Positions 1 to 9,281 of a DNA stretch of 64,000 nt are shown in pieces. The position numbers and the translations under genes were made by a program. Within the stretch, counting starts at the first letter, position 1. The number at the start of each line of letters is the position of its first letter. Source of the DNA: Linnemannia hyalina (Eukaryota > Mortierellomycota > Mortierellomycetes > Mortierellales > Mortierellaceae). The stretch is from NCBI GenBank assembly GCA_019671135.1, contig JAHRHY010000014.1:370001-434000 (forward strand), given 5' to 3'. Under the pieces are notes generated by a model, which was not told the origin of the DNA, did no database searches, and was given only the letters and a program-made list of their open reading frames with translations.

Positions 1-183
1 GAAGCACCCCTAAATATCAGATAAAAAAACACAATTAAAACTTCTGAGGTGTCATATAACATCCTGAGAATAAATTTACCGACAACGTACGGGATCAAAC
101 GGCTCCGAGTAGGAACTGTGAAAACAGTTCCAAGTTGCGGTGTAATGAAACACCCAACAAGATCAGCCTCAGATTCAGGAGTC

Positions 184-1123
184 TCATTTTGCCACTTGAG
201 GGTTTGACCGTTGTTTTCCAACAGCAAGGTAACGAAGCTGGGTTCCTTTTGTTCGGGATTCGGCAACCATGGCCTTGGCGGCATCGACTCGGCTCTCAGA
301 ATCATAGTAAGCATTATTGAGATATGTCTATTGACATAGTGCAAATACTAGTTTAAACTTTTAAGACGGAACTGAAGACATTTTGATTGACCTTGGCATT
401 TGACTTACATCGGAAATCGTCCAGTGTTGTGCGTGTTGCTTTGTCCACTTTGCCTACATCCTTCAGAATGACCTTGCGGATATCGGCATAACCCTGGAAG
501 GCCGCATTTTGGTGAGTAATCGGTTTATCTCCAAGGGAGAGGATATTACACTTGGCTCTATAAACATAAACGCAGTCGTGAGAATATAAATAAAAAATCA
601 AGGCGTTGCACTGCTATTACTCACTCAATTTAACTTACAACTGATCTGCAGCTGCTCGGTGACTAAATGTTTTGTTCTTGGTGAGCCTCCGGTACTCATC
701 AAATGCTGGTCCAATGAGGGGTTTCAAACCTTGACATTTGACGGCGTGTAACCGAACGCACCGTCAAGGGTATCCGCCACGGATACGTTCCCTCGAGGGC
801 TGATGTATTTCGAAATGCACCTCGATTTGAATGTGGACATGTCAAAGTTTGAAACCCCCTATAATCTCCTTTGTTCCGACTCTGCCAGCGAAGATAAAAT
901 GACCATCCAGTGATATCGATCATACTCGTTTATCTGTGGGATGGCTTGTCTTTCCAGGGGGCGTCTGTTTAGCTGAGTGGTAGCTGGTTTTTGCCTCAGA
1001 TGTACGCGTAGATGAGGGAGAACCTGTCTTTCCACCATGGGACTCGCACGTAGAGCTCCTAGGAGAACTTTGGGGCGTCCATTCTTCCTGTGAGCCGGGA
1101 GCAGGTGAATGATAACGTCCTTT
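184..1123 (-). other. Exon-like blocks of an unrecognised gene
   Basis: Three stretches read as protein on the minus strand. The block 1123-926 is flanked by a tag acceptor and a GTATGA donor, is a whole number of codons, and encodes a Ser/Thr/Pro-rich segment. A block at about 718-630 (containing GPAFDEYRRLTKNKTFSHR) joins in phase, through a GTAAGT donor and a tatag acceptor, to a block at about 551-405 (QGYADIRKVILKDVGKVD). A last block at about 320-184 (DSESRVDAAKAMVAESR) ends in TGA. I could not join all blocks in one frame: the step across 700-925 fails and coincides with an inverted repeat, and the join near 400 needs a weak donor. I recognise no family. It may be a real gene, a decayed one, or one interrupted by a small insertion. 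Confidence 0.3.
716..861. repeat. Inverted repeat with internal hairpin
   Basis: An arm at 716-742 (AGGGGTTTCAAAC then TTGACAT) recurs in inverted form at 836-861, imperfectly, over about 20-25 bp. Between the arms, 770-776 (GTATCCG) and 780-786 (CGGATAC) form a perfect hairpin with a 3-nt loop. The 146-bp foldback layout resembles a small non-autonomous element, but no clear target-site duplication is visible. Confidence 0.45.
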
Positions 1124-1455
1124 CTATATCAAAGCAGGTAAAAAAAAATGGGAGAGCGTTTAGCACTCCATGCTTTCCAAGAATCTATTTCCGTCACTCC
1201 TTCATACCTGGTCCGCGGAGTGCTTGGTCCATGACTAGGTTGGTCTATTCCGGGGCTTTCTCCATGACCGCCTTTGAGACGCTATGAATGCTTTTTATAG
1301 CAAACCAAAACGACTCAGCCCGATTTCTTCCTCCAGTCCTCGAATTCGACCTGTAGGCGGAAAAGGTTCTTCCCACTTGCCTCGCTCTTGATGAGTCGTG
1401 AATATGCTGCATGGCACGATCGTCTGTCAATGAAAAGAAACTCTGCTACAAAACC

Positions 1456-1599
1456 TTATATTGAGATATTCCAGCTCTTCCTTTCCGCCCACTGAACAAG
1501 AACATCCGGCATAGAAGGTGATCCCTCGTATTGGTCGTTGGTAGGCTCCACAGGTTCCTCGATCCGCTCGACTGGCCGCCTTGTGGGTTGAGTCGACAT
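1456..1599 (-). other. Possible first-exon ORF, unrecognised
   Basis: From an ATG at 1599 the minus strand encodes about 47 residues beginning MSTQPTRRPVERIEEPVEP and containing PDVLVQWAERKSWN. The composition is protein-like. A TAA falls just before the only nearby GT, so no intact splice to the blocks at 184-1123 can be made. Downstream, near 1410-1330, another frame reads SRLIKSEASGKNLFRLQVE, which also looks like coding sequence. These could be remnants of one degenerate gene. Confidence 0.2.
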
Positions 1600-1799
1600 C
1601 AAGCTGCAGCAATTGGAAGTCAAATGGGGAAATGCAAATGAACAATTAATTAGTCGGAGGTTCAACCTTCAAACGCGTCGATTGCTTCCCATTACTAGGC
1701 CACGAACAGGATACGTACTGTACACTGAATGCAGGGATTAGGAAATGATGAGTGGTCCGCGACTGATTTGTTCGATGGAAATGTAAACACGGCGAATGA

Positions 1800-2186
1800 T
1801 TGTTGTCGAAACAATCGCAAACGGTATGGAACGCCTCGAATAGGGTAATTGCAAACGCGCGCCAGGTGAAGGTGAAGTTGAATCCTACTGGAGATGAGTC
1901 CTGGCCAGGATTGATCGATGTTGGTTGCCGCGCAAGGTCGCGAATTCTTCCACCAGGCAGAGCACTCAATGTTCGAGTTTGTGAGGACGGTGAGTTATTT
2001 GGGAAGAAAGAGAAGCTTAAGCATAAATACGATCAAGCTTGGATGGCTTGGTTCCAGAACGCGACATTAATATTTGGTGGCGGCGCACCTGTAAAAGTGC
2101 AAAATTGGAGAGGGATTGTCGTCAGTTGTTCAGGGTTAACACTGCTGTCCTCTCCATCGCCTTCGCCTGAGGATATTGCCAAGTAA
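1800..2186 (+). other. Unassigned 128-codon ORF
   Basis: This single open frame contains a plausible globular stretch (GLIDVGCRARSRILPPGRAL, later KYDQAWMAWFQNATLIFGGG). There is no recognised domain, no clear promoter and no splice partners. It may be a fragment or chance. Confidence 0.2.
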
Positions 2187-3060
2187 ATTCTTCCACTGAG
2201 AGTTCAACAGACACATAGACCGACAGTCAGTCGAGTCCCAACGCCAATATTATGGTCAGTGCTGGACGCATGGTGGAGATGTTGGGCGAATATTTCCAAA
2301 TGCGCCCTATACGACGCGATGAGGAAGACGACGTTGATGATGATGGCAAGGCGGGTGAAGACAGTGAGTCGATCGTGAGTCCAGGCGCCAGGTCTGCATT
2401 CTCTGTTCGCGGTCAATAGTCGTCCAAGGTGTGTAGAGGATACAGTGATGGTCAAGGCGGGTTGAGGATTTTGACGACTTGCTGTTAGTGGAGAAGTACA
2501 ATATGTTGAAATCTGTGATGGAAGGGGACGGGGCGTTAGCGATCAAACGGTGAAGATTCAAGAAAGAAAGAAAAACCAAAGGCTTGGATCCTTGATGACT
2601 TTTATTGGACCAAGTCCAGGAAGTGAAATCAGGTCCAGCATTACACTATGATCAGGCTTTCTGCTGAGGATCGCGGAGAAGACTAAACGTCGGTAAACAG
2701 CAGAACTACTGGATAGGCGCCAAACTCACGACATCCACTGTGGAGGCAACTAAAACGCCCCCCGTGGTGAAAATGCAGAGACGGAGCTCCTCTCACAGAA
2801 CATCATAGGTAGAGACGGCATGGGGTAGGAAGCATATGAACTGTGCGTATACCCCGTCTGACCTATGAGGTGCTGAGGAGGAAGCCCCGCCTCGCATAGA
2901 AAAGTGAAAAAAACCATAGATCGGTTAGTAACTCGATCACAGCATAAACGAAATGAAGAAATTCCAATAGGGGCAGGCAGAACAGCTCGCTCTTCACGGC
3001 CTCTGGGGTATAATGTAGGCTGCAGGCGTAAACATATCATGTCACTCGATTCCTTGGCAA
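2187..3060. other. Intergenic, no gene seen
   Basis: Open frames here are short and of low coding character on both strands. No known domain, tRNA or repeat family was recognised. Confidence 0.4.
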
Positions 3061-3244
3061 GCTTTGTGAGTCACCATGCAAACAGTGTCAGGTTCTGATG
3101 CAAAAGTGTCTGAAAACCCACAAGCTGGGCAAAGGACGTGGCACGCAGTTCCAAGCCAGGTACAAAATGATGCAGAGGTGCGCTCAGTGAGAGTGAAAAA
3201 GCAAGCTGTTTGCAGAACGCGTGCGTTCGCTCTGCGTGAAGACA

Positions 3245-3620
3245 CCATGCATGTTGCAGGGGTATCAGGATGGCTACTCGGGATGGCTCAGCATACTTGT
3301 AGCATAACTCCAAGCATTCTGTCCATGGGCGAGTTTTGACGTTGTGTGCCAAAACCAGAGTCCCTCAACCGCCGAAGATTGATCACTAGCTCGAATAATA
3401 GCATAAATACACAAGATGCTCTAACGTTCAATGTTGCATGTGGCAAGAGCATCAGAATGGCTACCCGGGATGGCTCAGCATACTTGAAGCATAACTCCAA
3501 GCACTCTGTCCATGGGCGGGTTTTGACAACCAGAGTCCTCCAAAAATGCCGAAGATTGATCACTAGCTCGTAAAAAGAGCATAAATCCACAAGAGGTTCC
3601 AAAGTTCGGTGTTGCATGTC
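3245..3620. repeat. Two tandem copies of a ~185-bp repeat
   Basis: The segment GATGGCTCAGCATACTTG lies near 3282 and again near 3470. The shared unit continues through CCATGGGCGAGTTTTGAC / CCATGGGCGGGTTTTGAC and GCCGAAGATTGATCACTAGC. Copy 1 covers about 3247-3430 and copy 2 about 3431-3620, with scattered substitutions and small indels. The minus strand of both copies reads KTRPWTECLEL, so the unit may come from a dispersed repeat with former coding capacity. Confidence 0.75.
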
Positions 3621-3650
3621 GCCATATGAACAGGGATTATGTGCGTTTAC

Positions 3651-3977
3651 CTTGATAGAATGTTGATTAGCCCGCGCCATCCCACCATCGCCACCACCCT
3701 CACGCTCAGATCCATAACCCTCCCAATGCTCAAACCCACCACCACCACCATAATCTTCATCCTCACCCTCAGAATGAACGCGCGACCCCGTCCTGGACCC
3801 ATGTCTCGACGACGACCTCGACGTGCCTGCTGCTGCTGCTGCTGCTCCTACTCCTGATGCGGAGAGAAAAGTCCTTCCACTTCCTTGTGTGTGTCTCGAG
3901 AGTTGTTGGAGTTTCTTGGTCGAGTTCTTGGATACTGTTTTTCGAAAACTTGAGGCCTGCTTATTGACGTATACCAT
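3651..3977 (-). CDS. Orphan first exon of an unknown protein
   Basis: An ATG at 3977 opens 109 codons starting MVYVNKQASSFRKTVSK, followed by an alanine run (about residues 45-50), Ser/Arg repeats (SRSSSRHGSRTGSR), an acidic patch and a Gly-rich stretch. The exon ends at a good donor, AAG|GTAAAC, at 3651/3650. The region before the ATG is C/A- and T-rich, like other 5' leaders in this window. Beyond the donor lie the tandem repeats, and no following exon was found. The frame also runs open into the repeats, which is probably chance read-through. It could be a gene with a long repeat-bearing intron or one truncated by repeat insertion. The function is unknown. Confidence 0.45.
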
Positions 3978-4175
3978 TGTGTGCGTTGTTTTTGGTGTGT
4001 ATGTGTGGGAGGAGGATGGAAGAAGGTGTGTATGATTTGAGAAAAAAGAAAAGAAGGATGGGTTGGTGCACTTTGCACGTGGTTCGTTCAGAAAATTAGC
4101 GCGTTTTGAATGTTTATTCACAAGGTGGTTGATGTACAAGGGGTGGTTGTAATGTGTATCCAGAAGAACAGAAAA

Positions 4176-6311
4176 TTACGAAGATTGGCGGTATTGAAGG
4201 CCGTTAGCCTCGGGCTCGAGGAGCTGAGTGCACATGGCAGACTCAATAGCTTTGGCTTCAGACTCGGCCTCCTGATGCGTAGCTGCCGAGACCTCGAGAT
4301 AGTACTTGATCTTGGGTTCAGTTCCACTAGTGCGCAACGTAAACACACATCCGTTCTCCAGGTAGAAGGTAATCATCTGGGCCGAGGGCGACACGGGGAG
4401 GCTGGGGACACCATCCTTCTTCGATGTATCATACCCCAACGTCAAATCACGCACATTCGCAACCTTGTGCTCTCCAATGTGGGTAGGGTACAAAGGCTTG
4501 TGGACAAACCGACCGGTCTCGTCCGACTGAGGGGTAGCACCGAAACGCATCTTGTTGAAGATTCTGTCGATGGTCTCTTGTTCGTGGCAGATAAAGTACG
4601 AGTTGGCCGAGGAGAAGTATCCGTACTTCTTGTAGAGGCTATCGAGGTAGTCCGAGATCTTGGTGCCGTTCTTGTAGAGCTTGGCCGCCAATTGGGCAAA
4701 AGTTCCGAGTGCACTGACACCGTCCTTGTCACGGACAATGTCTCCCAACATGAATCCAATAGCCTCCTCATAACCGAAAATAACATTGTAGCCATCCTTC
4801 TCCAGGTCAATGGCGCGGTTGCCGATCCACTTGAATCCTGTCAATGTGTCTTCCCAGTGGATACCCTCCGTCTTGGCGACCTTTGCCAACATGTTTGACG
4901 ACACTGTCGAGCACAGCACCGCAACCTTGGCTATTACATATACAGGTCAGAAGAATGGTTGGTTAATAAATGATTCAAGAAACCAAAGAAGTAAATAAAT
5001 AAATAAATAATTAAACAGGACAACATACCATCGCTCTTGCCAGAGGACCGCCAGTTGTCGAGGGCATTGCAGGCAAACATGGTTCCGATCTGGTTTCCGG
5101 TGAAAAGGACCCACTCTCCTGAAGCCTGCTTCTCAGCAACAGTAAAGCGATCTGCGTCAGGGTCGTTAGCAAACACAACCGAGGCTCCAGCCTCATCTGC
5201 AGCCTTGAAGGCCAAAGCCAAAGCACCCTTTCCCTCCTCGGGGTTGGGGAAGGCGACGGTAGGGAACTCGGGATCGGGCTGGACCTGCTCCGTGGTAGGG
5301 ATCAAAGGCTTGAAACCGAACCGTTCAAAGACCTCCTTGGCGAATGGGTAACCAACACCATGCATAGCAGTGTAGACAAACTTGGTCTCTGAGGCGGCGT
5401 TGGCCTCCTTGGCAATGCACAGGCTATCGACCTCCTTGAAGTAGGCAGGGACAAGCTCCTCAGTAGGGTCAACAAGGTCAGGGTTCTCAAAGGACTTGTA
5501 GTCCCAGACCCAAGGATCCAAGTTATCGTGGATCATCTGTGCGATTCCTTCATCATGAGGGGGGATGATCTGGCAGGCGTTCTCCCAATAGACCTTGTAT
5601 CCGTTATCCTTCTTGGGGTTGTGCGAGGCGGTGATCATGATACCGCAAGCGGCGTTAAGGGACTTGACACCAAAGGGAACCATGGGTGTATGGACGAGAT
5701 CCTTGTAGGCATAGACCTTGACGCCCTTGGAGAGGAAAACACCAGCGGTGAGACGGGCGAAATCGTTAGAGTGGTGACGGTGGTCGTGGCCGATGACAAC
5801 TCCACGCTCCTTGGCGTTCTTGACATGCTCCAGAACGTAGAGGCAGAGTCCCTGCGAAGCCTGGATGACGGTCAAGTCGTTCATGCGAGAGAATCCAGCC
5901 TCCATAGCAGCACGAAGACCTGTATTGCACATAGATAGTTTTGTTTACAAGGGTCAATTGAGATGTTCGACCTCGATTATCACAGTAGCAACGCCACCAG
6001 CCTGAACATGGGACACAGCAAAACTTACCGGCAGTTCCGAACTCAATGCGCTGACGGAGACGGGCCTCCAACTCGGCAGTGTTGTTGCCCTCCAGCAAAG
6101 TCTCGATCTCCTTGCGGGTCTCGGGGTTCTGTATAGTTGTATCCGTGGGATCAGCGTGTAGACGTCATTAAACAAGGTTAGCCGTCTTTGTTATATGAAG
6201 AAAACGAATGAATGAATGAATGAATGAACGCAAAAAAGAAGACGAGTGACGAACCTTGTCGAGTCTGAGCCATTCCTTTGCAAGATCAGTGATGGGTACT
6301 TTGGTGGCCAT
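4176..6311 (-). CDS. PRM15: Phosphoribomutase / phosphoglucomutase (PGM2/Pgm3 type)
   Basis: This alpha-D-phosphohexomutase interconverts sugar 1- and 5/6-phosphates (ribose-1-P/ribose-5-P or glucose-1-P/glucose-6-P) in the cytosol. There are four exons: 6311-6255, 6128-6029, 5919-5029 and 4930-4176, giving 600 residues, the usual length for the human PGM2 / yeast Pgm3 branch. Visible motifs are the catalytic phosphoserine loop TASHNP followed by KKDNGYKVYW, the metal loop DPDADR, the sugar-binding EEAIG followed by DKDGVSA, and the C-terminal phosphate-binding RTSGTEPK. The DNGYKVYW and PHDEGI context fits this branch better than classical PGM1. The first ATG was chosen because it opens the only short exon that splices in frame. 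Ribose versus glucose preference cannot be read from sequence. Confidence 0.92.
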
Positions 6312-6844
6312 GGTTGGTGCTGTTGATGAGATGGGGGGGAGGGTGAATGTAGGTTGGGGAAAGAGGAGGGATGGGGATGCAGAAGAAGAGATAAGAAGCG
6401 AAAGTAGAAGAGTCCGTGGGAGAGTCCTTTATATATATATTATAGAAGAAAAAAGTGGATAAAGGGGCGTACAAGTACCAAGGGAAAGGTAAAAAAAACT
6501 GGGTCCACCCTCGTCACCCCCGCCTCCACATTTTCATTTTCCCAATCGGGCCTGACCCGACCCCTGGCAAACCAATGCACTCTGACTTCACTCTTGTCTC
6601 GTCGAAACACCTAGAATAAAACGACAACTGTGAATGAATGAATCATCATTCGTCCCAAGAACCCACGGGGCAGCCATACACCACATCTGTCCTCTTAAAC
6701 CACAACGTGTCTATCTTTATTAAGGATTGGCTTTTTTGTTTTGCGAACGAACGCTATGCTAATAAGATAATGGTGATGATGCCGATGCTGCTGCTGCTGC
6801 TGGGAATAGTATATAGTTGCTAGAGGAAGGGAAGATCCTCAGCC
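6312..6844. promoter_or_regulatory. Phosphomutase 5' region, no gene
   Basis: This 533-bp gap between two same-strand genes should hold the phosphomutase promoter and the 3' end of the JMJD6-like gene. A TATATATATATTATA stretch lies at about 6430-6444, roughly 120 bp upstream of the ATG. Nothing else was recognised. Confidence 0.4.
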
Positions 6845-9114
6845 TCAATCAGACTTGTCGGTCGACTTGTCTGATCTCTTGTCAGACTTATCCGACCGGT
6901 CAGATTTGTCGTTCTTCCTCTCCCTGTTGACCCGGCGGAGCTCCTTTCTCCTCTTCTTCTTGCACTTGCGGCACATACAGATCTCGCCAATGTCGCTTTC
7001 GCTGTCCGTCGACGTCACATCGTCATCAGAGTCCGAGCTGCTCGAACTTGAACTCGAGCTGCTATCGTCAGTCGACATGGGAAGCATCGGAACATACGCA
7101 AGGGACCTACATTTATCCAGCAGATCCTTGAAGTAACACTTTCTTGTCTTGTTGTACATTCGCTCAATTTCGGCCTGGAACTTTTTGGCCAGCTTGGGTC
7201 GTGCATGGCGAGTGTAGAGCCACACTGCCTCAAAGTTGGTAGGCGAACAAAAGTTTTGAGTGATTGCGATCGTGAAATCTATGCAGGTCAACGTTCAAAG
7301 GAAGAAAAAAAAAGGGTGATCGTCGTTAGGAATGATTGTCGGCAGATAGGGGGGATAAAATATCCGCACAGACACTCCTTACTTCTGATACTATTTGTCT
7401 GTTGAACAGGCTAACAACAAATCAGAAATAAAAGTATCGAGTTCAAACTTACCGAGGTTCATGACGATGTGGGGCCACCCGCCAGGGACAAACATCGTCT
7501 CGCCAGGCCCTTGAATGACCTCAATCATCCCGTACTGCTTGGCGAGTTCAAAGTCGTTCGCCGCAAAGCGAGGGTACACATGGTGGAACCACGACACAGC
7601 CTCTCGGTCAAACGGCTTCATCACTGGGTCGTAAAGGCTCTTTGGGATTCCTGGTGGGAACATGCACCAGCGCTTGTGTCCCGTCGTCAATGTGTTCCAT
7701 GCCGACGTTCCTATTCATATTTTCAGGTTGGGGAGGCGAGTTTTGACGGGTTAATCAATTAGGCGATGTTGAAAGGTCTCCTGGAACAAAAAGCGACAAA
7801 TCGACTCCCTGCGTGATCGCTTACCAAGTGGGTCGATATGGATTCCTGTGCCGCTCCTAGGTCCGCCAACAACAAACCAACGATAAGGCGGTCTTCTTCT
7901 GTCTCCCGCCAACCTACAATCGAAATAAACCTCAGTTAGTATTCAACGACACAAGTACATTGGCCTCTGATATAAATAAACAGCAGCACTTACTGGAAGA
8001 GATCGTCCTTAAAGTACTTGGGGACCGAAAAATCATTCAGAAGAGTACTGGCATGCTCCTCCTCCCGCTTAACAGACTTATCCTTGGCAGACTCCCTATC
8101 CGACGACGAATCTTCACGCCCCTTGCTCGCACGCTTTCCAAAGACTCGGATAACCTTGTTCGCAGACCCGTTAGAAAGCGAGTTGGATCGAGCTCTCTTG
8201 GACCCCACAGCGGTATCCTTATCCTTGTCCTTCTCGCTCTCGCTATCACCGTCATCGTCGTCACTGGTAGATTCCCGCTTGGAAGCCATGGTGGGCGACG
8301 AAGAGGTGCTGCTCTTCTTCTTGCTCTTTCTGTCCGAGGAGGACGAGGAAGAGGACGAAGAAGATCCCGAGATGCGCTTCTTTTGAACAGCAGTCAACTT
8401 GCGCTTGACGAATCCAGAGTCGAAAATGTAGAGTGGCGAGTCGTCCTTGAGTCCGTCTGTCTCGGCATACTTTAAAAAGTACTTCATCTTGACGTAGACG
8501 TTGTTACCGTCGTCGTCTTCGCCGACCTTGAACGGCTGGGAATAGTACTTTTTCAAGAATGTCTATTCCATTTCAATGTTCAGATTGAACTTATGTAAGT
8601 AAATCCGTAGAAGATGTCGACAAGAAAGAAGGTAACACTGAAAGACAAAAAAAAAAGTGTTGTCCAGGTAGTACCTCCGAATTCCAGTTCTTGCAGGCTC
8701 CCCAACCTTCCATGACTCCCCGGATGACGACGGGGAGGGATTTCTCCTCGTAGCGTTCGATGAACTCTTCCCGCGAGACCTTGGCATAGTCGATTCTTTC
8801 GAGAGTGTCGTGAGATGCTGGGATTGTAAAGTCCTGCTGGGCAAACTGGTGCTTGTCCCACTGGAAAATGTCCAGCTCTATCAATAAATGTACATGACAA
8901 GAATGTAACGGATTGTTAGGAAATAGAATAAGGCAAAGACAAGGAAGATTCTGAACAGAAAGTAACAGGAAAGAAAAGAAAAAGAAAAACGAAAAGAACC
9001 AAGGTAAAAAAAGAAAGGTCAAGGTGACTGAGCATGAGCACAAGGAGGAAAAGACTAACCTGATCTTGCTCTAAGTTTTGCTCGTCGAATCCGCCTGTGG
9101 TGGCGGGTCATCAT
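6845..9114 (-). CDS. JMJD6: JMJD6-like JmjC 2-oxoglutarate oxygenase
   Basis: This is an Fe(II)/2-oxoglutarate dioxygenase of the JMJD6 family; animal relatives are nuclear lysyl hydroxylases of splicing proteins, with arginine demethylation also reported. Six exons (9114-9060, 8877-8675, 8562-7994, 7913-7825, 7710-7453, 7278-6845) give 535 residues. Hallmarks: N-terminal [34 protein letters not shown], the iron ligands in HIDPLG (about residue 298) and GGWPHIVMN (about 386), then TIAITQNF. A Ser/Lys-rich low-complexity insert (about residues 140-220) interrupts the first half. The tail has a Ser/Asp run, a short Cys cluster (CMCRKCKKK) and KSD/RSD repeats, longer than in animals. ATGs at 9111 and 9126 are alternative starts. 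It lies 168 bp downstream of RRN7 on the same strand. Confidence 0.9.
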
Positions 9115-9281
9115 GGGTGGTTGCATGGCGGCTGCGGGTTTGCTTCTTTCGGCTGTTGATGCAAACAACGCTGTGGGTGCGGAAGAGGAGGAAGCAGTTG
9201 CAAACAAAGGTGCGCCCACCATGTAACCCTCTGTTGTTGAGACAGTCACATTTTTTCCACTTTTTTTATTTTTATTTTTTT

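Noticed and set aside
3245..3620. Direct repeats as a CRISPR array
   Set aside because: There are only two long diverged copies, no short repeat/spacer alternation, and the genome is eukaryotic.
4110..4898. 262-codon plus-strand frame opposite the phosphomutase
   Set aside because: The minus strand carries the conserved RTSGTEPK and EEAIG motifs; the plus frame has no family signature.
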